Shown here: piece after piece, positions 19,215 to 27,780 of the stretch
Position numbering within the stretch: position 1 is the stretch's first letter
Layout of the letters: every line of letters begins with the position of its first letter
Source of the DNA: Candidatus Kryptoniota bacterium
GTDB lineage: Bacteria; Bacteroidota; Ignavibacteria; Kryptoniales; JAKASW01
Assembly (NCBI GenBank): GCA_024641705.1
Contig: JAHECO010000008.1
Location: 1 to 64,000 of the forward strand
Length of the DNA stretch: 64,000 nt
Direction: 5' to 3'
Program-made: the position numbers and the translations under genes
Notes under the pieces: generated by a model
The model's database searches: none
The model's input: the letters and a program-made list of their open reading frames with translations, nothing else
What the model was told of the DNA's origin: nothing

Positions 19215-20198
19215 TTGGATATCGCCGCACTGAACGAAAAGATCAAACAGGAAAGCGCGTTCGTCGACCTGCTGATGAACGAGATCGGCAAGGTCATAGT
19301 CGGACAGAAACCGATGGTCGAGCGGCTTGTCATCGGCCTGCTGAGCAACGGTCACATTCTCCTGGAAGGAGTCCCCGGGCTCGCCAAAACCCTGGCGATA
19401 AAGACGCTGTCGTCCGCCATGAAAGCGAAGTTCCAGAGAATACAGTTCACTCCGGACCTTCTCCCGGCGGACCTCGTCGGCACGCAGCTGTACAACCAGA
19501 AGGACGGCAACTTCCTTATCCGCAAGGGGCCGATCTTTTCGAACTTTATCCTGGCCGACGAAATAAACCGTGCACCGGCCAAGGTACAGAGCGCCCTCCT
19601 CGAAGCCATGCAGGAAAGGCAGGTGACGATCGGCGAGCAGACCTTCAAGCTTGACGAACCGTTCCTGGTGCTCGCGACGCAGAACCCGATCGAGCAGGAA
19701 GGAACCTATCCCCTCCCCGAAGCACAGGTAGACAGGTTCATGCTCAAGGTCACGATCTCCTACCCTTCCAGGGAAGAGGAGATGAAGATAATGCGGCAGA
19801 ATGTGAACATGACCGACGAGGCCGTCAAGCCGGTCATATCGCCGAAGGACATCCTGAAGGCGAGGGAGCTAGTCCACGAGGTGTATATAGATGAGAAGAT
19901 CGAGAAGTACATACTCGACATAGTATTCGCTACGCGCTCGCCGAAGGACTTCGGCCTCGACAAGCTCGCCGACTACATAAGCTACGGCGCCTCGCCGAGG
20001 GCCTCCATCAACCTGGCGCTCGGCGCGAAGGCCATGGCTTTCATAAGAAGGAGAGGATACGTCATACCCGAGGATGTGCGTGCGGTATGCCTCGACGTCC
20101 TCCGCCACCGTATCGCGGTAACTTACGAGGCCGAGGCGGAGGAAATATCGAGCGAGAACGTCATCCGGGAAATCCTGAACAAAGTGGAAGTACCGTAG
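19215..20198 (+). CDS. MoxR-family AAA+ ATPase
   Basis: 327 residues. Walker A GVPGLAKT at 52-59, Walker B in FILADEINRAP, and the family segment ATQNPIEQEGTYPLPEAQVDRFML. MoxR ATPases act as chaperones or activators for vWA-domain partners, several of which are encoded directly downstream. The start codon is TTG with AGGTG about 6 nt upstream. First gene of the Bat operon. The 222-nt region before it shows no gene. Confidence 0.93.
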   Translation: MDIAALNEKIKQESAFVDLLMNEIGKVIVGQKPMVERLVIGLLSNGHILLEGVPGLAKTLAIKTLSSAMKAKFQRIQFTPDLLPADLVGTQLYNQKDGNFLIRKGPIFSNFILADEINRAPAKVQSALLEAMQERQVTIGEQTFKLDEPFLVLATQNPIEQEGTYPLPEAQVDRFMLKVTISYPSREEEMKIMRQNVNMTDEAVKPVISPKDILKARELVHEVYIDEKIEKYILDIVFATRSPKDFGLDKLADYISYGASPRASINLALGAKAMAFIRRRGYVIPEDVRAVCLDVLRHRIAVTYEAEAEEISSENVIREILNKVEVP

Positions 20199-20248
20199 GA
20201 ATTCTCAATTTTAAATTTTGAATTGAGAATTCAAAATTTAAAATTCTA
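20199..20248. repeat. AATTnnn heptamer palindrome inside Bat operon
   Basis: Starts directly after the MoxR TAG stop. It consists of seven consecutive 7-nt units, each beginning AATT. Within it AATTTTAAATTTTGAATT (20207-20224) and its exact reverse complement (20228-20245) form a perfect 18-bp inverted repeat with a 3-nt GAG loop. The DUF58 gene starts 9 nt later, so the element is most likely transcribed inside the operon. No T tract follows, so it is not a typical terminator. Confidence 0.75.
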
Positions 20249-20256
20249 TTGGACAC

Positions 20257-21132
20257 GTGCTTACTAAAGAGCTTCTAAAACAGGTCAGGCAGATCGAGAT
20301 CCGGACAAAGGGCCTCGTCAACCAGGTCTTCTCCGGAGAATACCACTCCGTATTCAAAGGAAGAGGGATGGAGTTCTCCGAGGTAAGAGAATACCAGTTT
20401 GGGGACGATATCAGGAACATCGACTGGAACGTGACAGCGCGGTTCGGTCATCCATTCATAAAAGTGTTCGAAGAGGAACGTGAACTCACCGTCATGCTCA
20501 TGGTCGACATGAGCGGGTCGCTCATCTTCGGTTCGGCCGATAAGACGAAACAGCAGATCGCCGCGGAAATCGGCGCCATACTCGCCTTCTCAGCGCTCAA
20601 GAACAACGACAAGGTCGGTATGATACTATTCACCGACAAGATCGAGAAGTTCGTCCCCCCGAGGAAAGGAAGGACACATGTCCTGAGGATTATCAGGGAG
20701 ATCCTTTCATTCGAACCGGAGGGAAAAACGACGAATCTCAGATCGGCGCTCGAGTACATGAACAACGCGATCAAGAAGAGAAGCATCGCCTTCCTGATTT
20801 CGGATTTCATGGACACCGGCTATGACAAGATCCTTCGTATAGTGGGTAAGAGGCACGACCTTATCGGCATAGTCCTCAACGACAGGAGGGAGAACGACAT
20901 CCCGCCGATAGGACTCGTCAAATTCATAGACGCCGAAACCGGAAAAGAGAGATGGATCGACACCGAAGACAAGAGGACAAGATTACTCTTCGGACAGATG
21001 AGGGGGAAGAACCGTGCAGAACGGAAGTCCCTCTTCCTCTCCAGTCGCCTCGACAGCATCGAGATACAGGCCGGTGAAGATTACATAAGACCTCTCGTAC
21101 ACTTTTTCAGACTAAGAGAGAAAAGATGGTAA
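20257..21132 (+). CDS. DUF58 domain protein
   Basis: 291 residues. The family signature is clear: GRGMEFSEVREYQFGDDIRNIDWNVTAR fragments at about 34-65 and a vWA-like MLMVDMSGSL at about 82-92. DUF58 proteins are the regular partners of MoxR ATPases. Their exact biochemical role is not settled; involvement in envelope stress or metal-dependent complex assembly is usual speculation. The start is GTG with only a weak upstream GGA. It overlaps the next gene by 7 nt. Confidence 0.88.
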   Translation: MLTKELLKQVRQIEIRTKGLVNQVFSGEYHSVFKGRGMEFSEVREYQFGDDIRNIDWNVTARFGHPFIKVFEEERELTVMLMVDMSGSLIFGSADKTKQQIAAEIGAILAFSALKNNDKVGMILFTDKIEKFVPPRKGRTHVLRIIREILSFEPEGKTTNLRSALEYMNNAIKKRSIAFLISDFMDTGYDKILRIVGKRHDLIGIVLNDRRENDIPPIGLVKFIDAETGKERWIDTEDKRTRLLFGQMRGKNRAERKSLFLSSRLDSIEIQAGEDYIRPLVHFFRLREKRW

Positions 21133-22079
21133 GAAGAACCGTCGTCCTTGCATTTCTGATCCTGTCCCTCACGTACCCCACGTTAGCGCAGATAACTTCC
21201 GCCACCGCCTCGACGGACAAGACCGACTACCTTGTCGGCGATTACATCAACTACAGTATCCGGATCGGCTATCAGAAGGGCCTCACTGTCTATGCCCCAT
21301 CGATACAGGACAGTTTGAAAGGTGTAACCATCATAAAACAGGAAAAGCCGGTTGAAACAGAGAAGAACGGAATCGTCGACGTCACCTATGGGTATATCCT
21401 CTCCTGTTATGATTCGGCCGGAGTGACGATCCCGTCGATCCCGATATTCTACCGAGCGGCCGGCGATACGGCGTTGAGCTCCGTCTCCATCAACCCCGTC
21501 AGCTTCACGGTCAGGACCGTCGCAGTGAACATGAAGGAAGGTATAAAGGATGTCAAACAGCCGATCAAGATACCTTTTGACTGGCGATGGGTGCTGGTCT
21601 GGCTCGCGGCAGCCCTGCTGGCCATCGCCCTGATTCACTACCTGTACCGGCGGTACAGAAAGATGAAAGCGGCCTCAGCGCCCGTCCAGGAGACCGTCAG
21701 GATATCTCCCCACGAGGCGGCGTTGAACGCGCTGCACCAGCTCGAGGAGGAAAAGCTGTGGCAGAGAGGTATGATCAAGGAGTACCACTCGGCAATCACG
21801 GAGATCATAAGAAGGTATTTCGAGGAAAGGTTCGCCATGCCCGCGATGGAGCTTCCGACTTCGGAAGCGGTCGAGCTGCTCAAACGCAGGCCGGGAAGCG
21901 AGCCGATCGGGGACCTGACGTACGATTTTCTCTCGAATGCTGACATGGTGAAGTTCGCGAAGTTCACACCTATGAGCTCGGTCAACGAAGAGATGATGAA
22001 ACAGGCTTACGAGATCGTCAACAGGACTGTTCCTTCCGACGGATCTTCCAAGAACCACGGAGAGGGTAATGTTCGGTAA
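21126..22079 (+). CDS. Bat-operon membrane protein (BatD/DUF4381-like)
   Basis: 317 residues. Signal peptide at about 1-21 (ending TLAQ), then a beta-rich periplasmic region (about 25-140), a membrane helix (about 155-172, VLVWLAAALLAIALIHYL), and a cytoplasmic helical region with YHSAITEIIRRYFEERF. This layout matches the small membrane proteins found between DUF58 and BatA genes. It overlaps both neighbours (7 and 11 nt), so it is part of one translational unit. The family name is approximate. Confidence 0.7.
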   Translation: MVRRTVVLAFLILSLTYPTLAQITSATASTDKTDYLVGDYINYSIRIGYQKGLTVYAPSIQDSLKGVTIIKQEKPVETEKNGIVDVTYGYILSCYDSAGVTIPSIPIFYRAAGDTALSSVSINPVSFTVRTVAVNMKEGIKDVKQPIKIPFDWRWVLVWLAAALLAIALIHYLYRRYRKMKAASAPVQETVRISPHEAALNALHQLEEEKLWQRGMIKEYHSAITEIIRRYFEERFAMPAMELPTSEAVELLKRRPGSEPIGDLTYDFLSNADMVKFAKFTPMSSVNEEMMKQAYEIVNRTVPSDGSSKNHGEGNVR

Positions 22080-23064
22080 CGTGACGTTCGCCTATCCCTG
22101 GATGCTGTACTTCCTGGCGGTCGTCCCGCTCATGATCGTATGGCACTGGAAAATCGGGAGGACGAAGGAGGCGTCGGTGAAGTACTCATCGCTGAACTCC
22201 TTCGGCGGAATCCCGGCGTCATGGAAAGAAAAGCTGAACGCCGCGCCCATGGTGCTGCGCTCGATGGCCGTGGGTCTTCTCATCGTCGCGCTGGCACGGC
22301 CCCAGAGTTTCTCGAGCGGCCAGAACATGACCACCGAGGGCATCGACATCGTGCTCGCTCTCGACATATCGGGGAGCATGACGTCCGAGGACTTCAAGCC
22401 GAACCGTATAGAGGCGGCGAAGAGCGTCGCCGACAAATTCATAGACGGCAGGCCCAACGACAGGATCGGGCTCGTAATCTTCGCGCGGCAGGCCTTCACG
22501 CAGTGCCCGCTTACCATAGATCACACGGTACTGAAGAACCTTCTGAAGAAGGTCGAGCCCGGCATGGTGCCGGACGGCACTGCGATAGGAAACGGGCTTG
22601 CCGACGCCGTCGGGAGACTGAAGAACGGCGAGGCGAAAAGCAAGGCGGTCATACTCATGACGGACGGCGTCAACAACTCCGGAGAGATCGACCCCTTGAC
22701 TGCAGCCGAGATCGCGAAGACATACGGCGTAAGGGTTTACACGATAGGTATAGGCACAAACGGGGAGGCGCCATATCCGGTTCAAACACCGTTCGGTGTC
22801 AGATACCAGATGGTGCCTGTTCAAATTGACGAAGGGCTGCTGAAACAGATTGCAGGAATCACCGGCGGCGAATACTTCAGGGCCACAGACAACAGAACGC
22901 TGAACCAGATTTACGAAAAGATCGACAAGCTCGAGAAGTCGAAAATTAACGTGACGTCGTACCGGAATGCTGCCGAACTTTTCCCTGGTTGGCTCGACGC
23001 CGGGCTGATCCTTCTCCTGCTTGAACTCGGGCTGTCGAGAGTCGTTTTGAGGAGAGTACCATGA
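22069..23064 (+). CDS. BatA-like vWA domain membrane protein
   Basis: 331 residues. Two N-terminal membrane helices (about 8-25 and 60-77), a vWA domain with an intact metal-ion-dependent adhesion site (Asp99, Ser101, Ser103 in DISGS; PDGT; MTDGVN), and a C-terminal membrane helix. BatA proteins display the vWA domain in the periplasm and are thought to work with MoxR. Overlaps the upstream gene by 11 nt. The repeat at 23070-23159 separates it from the next vWA gene. Confidence 0.9.
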   Translation: MFGNVTFAYPWMLYFLAVVPLMIVWHWKIGRTKEASVKYSSLNSFGGIPASWKEKLNAAPMVLRSMAVGLLIVALARPQSFSSGQNMTTEGIDIVLALDISGSMTSEDFKPNRIEAAKSVADKFIDGRPNDRIGLVIFARQAFTQCPLTIDHTVLKNLLKKVEPGMVPDGTAIGNGLADAVGRLKNGEAKSKAVILMTDGVNNSGEIDPLTAAEIAKTYGVRVYTIGIGTNGEAPYPVQTPFGVRYQMVPVQIDEGLLKQIAGITGGEYFRATDNRTLNQIYEKIDKLEKSKINVTSYRNAAELFPGWLDAGLILLLLELGLSRVVLRRVP

Positions 23065-23069
23065 TGAAT

Positions 23070-23159
23070 GGAAACCGGAAACAGGAGACCGGAGGCCGGA
23101 AACCAGAATGGCTGGACTTTTGTAGATCCCGGTCTCCCATTTCCCGTCTCCAGTCTCCC
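23070..23159. repeat. GGAGACC heptamer inverted repeat inside Bat operon
   Basis: Begins 5 nt after the BatA stop. The left arm (23070-23111) is exactly six 7-nt units around GGAAACC or GGAGACC. The right arm (23128-23159) reads as about four units of the same type in reverse complement (GGTCTCC, CGTCTCC). Middle 16 nt unrelated. It ends about 25 nt before BatB. No coding potential. Confidence 0.75.
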
Positions 23160-23184
23160 TCACATGAGGAGTTGACTTAGACAC

Positions 23185-24237
23185 ATGTTTCGATTCGCAC
23201 ATCCGGAATATCTATACGGACTTTATTCAATCCCGGTGCTGATCCTCGCGTTCTGGTATCTCGCGAGGCGGAGAAACCGGATGCTGGATCTGTTTGCCGG
23301 CAGGAAGCTCCAGTCTATCCTCCTCCCCGCTTACAGCCGGGGCAAAGGGATCCTGAAGTCCGCGATCTGGGTGCTGGCGCTCGTGTTCCTTCTCGCAGCG
23401 GCGTCCGACCCGCAGATAGGCACGAGGCTGGAGACCGTGAAGGCGAGCGGAATAGACATTTATATACTCCTCGACGTCTCGCTGAGCATGCAGGCACAGG
23501 ACATCCAGCCGAGCAGGCTCGAGAAGGCGAAGCTGGAGATTTCGAACCTGATACAAAGGCTTCATGGAGACCGGCTCGGCCTGATCGTCTTTGCCGGAGA
23601 ACCGTTCGTCCAGTTCCCGCTCACGACCGATTACTCCGCCGCAAACCTCTTTCTGGACGCCGCCGGTGTGAACACAGTTCCCGAGCAGGGCACCGCAATA
23701 GCAGCCGCGATCAACCTCGCCGTGAAATCGTTCGACTACAATTCCAAATCAGAGAAGGTGATCGTCATTTTCACGGACGGCGAGGATCACGAGGGCGACA
23801 TCAACCAGGCAATCGACAACGCGAAGAAGAACAATATAGCGGTCTACACCATAGGGCTCGGCTCACCGGACGGAGTACCGATTCCCGTATACAACGACCA
23901 GGGACAGCAAACCGGTTTTAAGAAAGACAGCAAGGGAAACATCGTCCTGACAAAGCTCGACGAATCCACACTGCAGGAGATTGCCTCCGAAACAGGCGGA
24001 CGGTATTTCAGAGGGGCGAACGGCAGGGACGAGCTCGATATCATATACACCGACCTGTCGAAAATCAAAAAGACCGAGTTCGGAGAAAAACGGGTCACTG
24101 ATTACGAGGACAGGTTTTACTATTTTCTGGCACCGGGAATCTTGCTGCTGTTGATCGAGTTTTTAATATCGGACCGCAAATCGGTTCTTTTCGGAAGGTT
24201 GAACAAGAAGCTAGGACTGGAACAAGCAGAAAAATGA
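23185..24237 (+). CDS. BatB-like vWA domain membrane protein
   Basis: 350 residues. N-terminal membrane helices (about 10-27, 57-73), a vWA domain with MIDAS residues Asp97, Ser99 and Ser101 in LLDVSLSMQ plus EQGT and TDGEDH, and a C-terminal membrane helix near FYYFLAPGILLLLIEFL. It resembles the upstream BatA but is a separate family branch. It overlaps batC by 4 nt. Likely a periplasmic-facing partner in a Bat complex. Confidence 0.9.
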   Translation: MFRFAHPEYLYGLYSIPVLILAFWYLARRRNRMLDLFAGRKLQSILLPAYSRGKGILKSAIWVLALVFLLAAASDPQIGTRLETVKASGIDIYILLDVSLSMQAQDIQPSRLEKAKLEISNLIQRLHGDRLGLIVFAGEPFVQFPLTTDYSAANLFLDAAGVNTVPEQGTAIAAAINLAVKSFDYNSKSEKVIVIFTDGEDHEGDINQAIDNAKKNNIAVYTIGLGSPDGVPIPVYNDQGQQTGFKKDSKGNIVLTKLDESTLQEIASETGGRYFRGANGRDELDIIYTDLSKIKKTEFGEKRVTDYEDRFYYFLAPGILLLLIEFLISDRKSVLFGRLNKKLGLEQAEK

Positions 24238-24953
24238 AGAGTATCGTTTCTTTCGTCTGTGCCGTGTCGCTGACCGTTATATTCGTACGGGGGAACGCGC
24301 TCGCCCAGGATACAAGGTCGCATGTCAACAAGGGCGTCGACCTCTATAAAGACGGCAAGTATGTCGATTCGGAGGTCGAATTCAAAAAGGGAATGGAAAA
24401 GTCGCCGAACAACTTCCAGGCAAATTTCAACCTCGGTGATTCGTACTACAAACAGGGCAACTATCAGGACGCCCTGAAAGCTTACCAGACCGCGCTCTCA
24501 AAGGCGACAACCGGCGACCTGAAGTCCAAAGTCTATCACAACATCGGCAACGCTCTTCTCAAGGACCAGAAGATCAAGGAAAGCATAGGGGCATACACCG
24601 ACGCCCTGAAGCTCAATCCGGACGACGAGAGCACGAAGTATAATCTGTCCTACGCGCTTGATATGCTGAAGAACCAGAACAAACAGAACAAAGACAAAAA
24701 GAAACAGAACGATAAAAACCAGCAGAAGAACAAGGACCAGAACAAACAAAATCAGCAGAACAAGAACCAGCAGCAGAAGAACAAGCAGCAGAACCAGAAA
24801 CAGAACCCGCAACAAAATCAGCAACAGCAGGACAAGATTTCAAAAGAACAGGCACAGGCAATTTTCAGCGCCTTGAACAACGACGAGAAGAAGTTGCAGA
24901 AGCAATTGAGGAAACTGGTTGGAAAACCGATCAAGACAGACAAGGACTGGTAG
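24234..24953 (+). CDS. BatC-like TPR protein with Lys/Asn/Gln-rich tract
   Basis: 239 residues. Signal peptide (about 1-24, ending ALAQD), then three to four TPR repeats (about 28-140) and a long low-complexity Lys/Asn/Gln tract (about 143-200), followed by a short conserved helix. BatC proteins in this operon type are periplasmic TPR adaptors. The low-complexity tract probably acts as a flexible linker. Its strange codon run produces long antisense open frames, which are shadows. Overlaps batB (4 nt) and the next gene (35 nt). Confidence 0.85.
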   Translation: MKSIVSFVCAVSLTVIFVRGNALAQDTRSHVNKGVDLYKDGKYVDSEVEFKKGMEKSPNNFQANFNLGDSYYKQGNYQDALKAYQTALSKATTGDLKSKVYHNIGNALLKDQKIKESIGAYTDALKLNPDDESTKYNLSYALDMLKNQNKQNKDKKKQNDKNQQKNKDQNKQNQQNKNQQQKNKQQNQKQNPQQNQQQQDKISKEQAQAIFSALNNDEKKLQKQLRKLVGKPIKTDKDW

Positions 24954-26823
24954 AAGCGGCGACTTATATAGACGCAGCGCATCGCTGACCACAATCGCCG
25001 TGGCGTTTGTGGCGGCGGCGGTCATGCTGTCTCCTGTCGTTACATATTCTCAGAGTTTCACGGCCTCCGTCAACAACACGAGCGTCAGCCAGAACGAGCA
25101 GTTCGAACTGTCCTTCACATTTTCCGGGCAGGACGTCAACGGCATCAAGAACTTCCAGCCCCCCGATTTCAGAGAGTTCGTGATCCTGTCCGGGCCGAAT
25201 CAGTCGACGAGCCTCCAGTTCATAAACGGCGCCGCCTCCGGTTCCATGACCTACTCCTATTATCTCAGATGCCCGAAGACGGGGAAGTTCACGATCGGAC
25301 CCGCGTCGATCGATTACAACGGAAAGAAGTACGCGACGAAGCCGATCACGATGGATGTCGTGAAAGGCTCGCCGAAACCCGCTCAGGGTACGAAGGCGAA
25401 CGCGAGCGCCTCTGCTGGCGACATAGGCGACAACGTCTTTATAGTCGCCACGGCCGACAAGCACCGGCTATACATGGGCGAACAGGTCACCGTAACGTAC
25501 AAGCTTTACACGAGGCTCCCGATCGCCAGCCAGATGCAGGTGTCCAAGCTCCCATCATACGAAGGTTTCTGGGCAGAGGAGATAAACCTCCCCGGCACAA
25601 TCAGCCTGTCGACAGAAACGCGCAACGGGAAGCAGTACAGGGTCGGAGTGCTCAAGAAAGTAGCGCTGTTCCCTTCCCAGCTCGGCGAACTGTCCGTTAC
25701 CCCCATGGTGCTGAACATCCCGGTCCAGATCCAGCAGCGCCGGGGAGGCAACGGTAACGTCTTCGACCAGTTCTTCAACGACCCCTTCTTCAACAACTAC
25801 AGGACGGTCAACTACACCGCCAAGTCGAACACAATCAAGCTTCAGGTTATGCCCCTCCCGTCGAAAGACGTGCTTTCTTCTTTCAGCGGTGCCGTCGGCG
25901 ATTACTCGCTGTCGTCGGAGATCAGCGCCGTCAACGTCAAGGCGAACGAACCGCTGACTCTCAAGGTAACCCTGAAGGGTCAGGGGAACATCCAGCTTTT
26001 GTCGATGCCCGACTTCACCCTCCCGGCCAGCTTCGACAAATATCAGCCGAAGGTTTCGGAGCAGATCGACAGGGACGACACAATTTCTGGGACCAAGACA
26101 TTCGAGTACCTGATCGTCCCGAGGGCTGGCGGTAAGAAGGAGATCCCTTCCCTGAAGTTTTCCTATTTCAACCCGCAGAAGAGGTCTTATATCACGCTTT
26201 CGACTCCCCCTTACCCGATAAACGTCGAACCGGGAACGAGCACGGGGAGCGAGGTCGCAGGATTCTCCAAGGAAGACATCAAGCTGCTCGGAGAAGACAT
26301 ACGTTACATCAAGACCTCGACAGCAGATATCAGGCGAAGTGCGGGACTCACGGTTTTCGGTACCGGCTTCTGGACGGCGGTACTACTTCCCTTCTTCGTG
26401 CTGGTCGGGTTAGTGACATGGAAGAGGCGGACCGACAAGCTGGCGGACAACCTCGAACTGCTCCGGTACCGTCGTGCAGAGAAAATTGCACGGGGACGCT
26501 TCAAGAAAGCGAAGTCCCTCATGGACGCCGGCAACCAGGCAGACTTCTACACTGAAATCTCGCAGGCCATTTTCGGCTACCTGGAAGACAAGCTTCACAT
26601 TCAGAAATCGGAGATGTCGCTCGAGAAAGCCGAAGACGAATTGAAGAGAAGAGACATCGACGGCGGACTGATAGCGAGCCTCAGATCGTGCACGGAAAGA
26701 TGCGAGTTCGCGAGATTTGCCCCCGCCGGGAATGGATCCGGCGCAATGAACGACATGTATAACGAGATGACAAAAGTAATCGTCGGGTTGGAAAGAACTC
26801 TATCGGTGAAGAAGAATGCGTGA
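24919..26823 (+). CDS. BatD-like protein (DUF7507/oxygen-tolerance family)
   Basis: 634 residues. An N-terminal hydrophobic stretch ends VVTYSQ. Large beta-rich periplasmic repeats follow (SFTASVNNTSVSQNEQFEL, LYMGEQVTVTYKLYTR), then a membrane helix at about 477-495 (FWTAVLLPFFVLVGLVTW) and a cytoplasmic helical tail with YTEISQAIFGYLEDKL. This is the standard BatD architecture; its function in the Bat complex is not defined. The TTG start at 24919 has GAGGAA upstream and lies inside batC, so the start is less certain than the rest. Confidence 0.82.
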   Translation: MENRSRQTRTGRSGDLYRRSASLTTIAVAFVAAAVMLSPVVTYSQSFTASVNNTSVSQNEQFELSFTFSGQDVNGIKNFQPPDFREFVILSGPNQSTSLQFINGAASGSMTYSYYLRCPKTGKFTIGPASIDYNGKKYATKPITMDVVKGSPKPAQGTKANASASAGDIGDNVFIVATADKHRLYMGEQVTVTYKLYTRLPIASQMQVSKLPSYEGFWAEEINLPGTISLSTETRNGKQYRVGVLKKVALFPSQLGELSVTPMVLNIPVQIQQRRGGNGNVFDQFFNDPFFNNYRTVNYTAKSNTIKLQVMPLPSKDVLSSFSGAVGDYSLSSEISAVNVKANEPLTLKVTLKGQGNIQLLSMPDFTLPASFDKYQPKVSEQIDRDDTISGTKTFEYLIVPRAGGKKEIPSLKFSYFNPQKRSYITLSTPPYPINVEPGTSTGSEVAGFSKEDIKLLGEDIRYIKTSTADIRRSAGLTVFGTGFWTAVLLPFFVLVGLVTWKRRTDKLADNLELLRYRRAEKIARGRFKKAKSLMDAGNQADFYTEISQAIFGYLEDKLHIQKSEMSLEKAEDELKRRDIDGGLIASLRSCTERCEFARFAPAGNGSGAMNDMYNEMTKVIVGLERTLSVKKNA

Positions 26824-27628
26824 GAATATCAAGAACGTTCCGTCCGTCCTGATCAGAGCGGCGCTCCTGGCAGCAACTATATCGTTACTTATGCCCGGGG
26901 TCTCGAAGGCTTCGGAGGAAATGACCAGGTTTCAGGCGACGGAGCTGACGGCACAGGGAAACAAGTACTACCAGGATAAGCAGTACGACAAGGCGGTTGA
27001 GATTTACCAGGAAGCTGTAAACGCGGGATTCGAGGGGACCTCACTCTATTACAACCTCGGCAATGCATTCTACCGTGAGGGTAAACTGGGCTACGCGATA
27101 CTCTATTATCAAAAGGCGCTCAACCTTTCGCCCGGCGACGACGATGTGGTCCACAATCTGAAAATTGCAAATGCCAGGACCGTCGACAAGATCGATGCGC
27201 TGCCGAAGTTCTTCATATTCCAATGGTGGGAAAGTCTCCTGGCGCTGCTTTCGGTCACCGGATGGACATACACGGCATACATCTTTTACTTCTTACTCCT
27301 TTCTTCGATAGGTATCTATTTCTTCACGAAGAAACCCGCACTCCAGAGATACTCCATTTATTCGGGTTTTGTGTCGCTCCTTCTGCTGATCGTCACCGCT
27401 TCCCTGCTTTCCGTGAAGCTCAACAGGGAGTTGAATGTAAGGAGTGCAATTGTAGTCGGGCCGACGGTAACGGTCAAGCTCTCGCCGGATCCGACGAGCA
27501 ACGACGCGTTCGTGGTTCACGAGGGTCTGAAAGTACGAGAGATGAACAACGTCGGTAATTGGGTTCTGATAAGACTTCAGGACGGCAAGGAAGGCTGGAT
27601 AGAACAGAACGATATAGCAACGATTTGA
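26816..27628 (+). CDS. BatE-like TPR and SH3 membrane protein
   Basis: 270 residues. Signal peptide, two to three TPR repeats (about 40-120) and two membrane helices (about 140-165 and 182-200). A C-terminal bacterial SH3-like domain (about 205-265) ends GNWVLIRLQDGKEGWIEQNDIATI. This matches BatE of Bat operons; SH3 domains of this type may bind cell wall or proteins. Overlaps the BatD gene by 8 nt. Last gene of the operon, followed by a large repeat. Confidence 0.85.
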   Translation: MRENIKNVPSVLIRAALLAATISLLMPGVSKASEEMTRFQATELTAQGNKYYQDKQYDKAVEIYQEAVNAGFEGTSLYYNLGNAFYREGKLGYAILYYQKALNLSPGDDDVVHNLKIANARTVDKIDALPKFFIFQWWESLLALLSVTGWTYTAYIFYFLLLSSIGIYFFTKKPALQRYSIYSGFVSLLLLIVTASLLSVKLNRELNVRSAIVVGPTVTVKLSPDPTSNDAFVVHEGLKVREMNNVGNWVLIRLQDGKEGWIEQNDIATI

Positions 27629-27634
27629 CACAAG

Positions 27635-27757
27635 GAAATTCTAAACTCTAAATCCTGAACTCTAAACAAATCCTAATATCAAAAGCTCGGGTATTCCAGT
27701 CTGGACTTTTTGACTTTCGAATTTGTTTAGGATTTAGAGCTTAGGATTTAGAGTTTA
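27635..27757. repeat. TAAAYYC heptamer inverted repeat
   Basis: The left arm (27642-27671) and right arm (27721-27757) are reverse complements except that the right arm has one extra 7-nt unit. Both begin TAAACTC TAAATCC and end with TAAACAAAT when read in the same sense; the left has four units, the right five. The middle 49 nt is unrelated. It starts about 6-13 nt after the BatE stop and ends 23 nt before uxuA. The one-unit difference is direct evidence that the 7-mer is the mutational unit. Confidence 0.8.
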
Positions 27758-27780
27758 ATTCCGTTTCGGAGTCAAGAGAG

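Noticed and set aside
24498-24861. Leu/Val-rich and Ser/Ala-rich antisense frames
   Set aside because: Shadows of the Lys/Asn/Gln codon run of batC.
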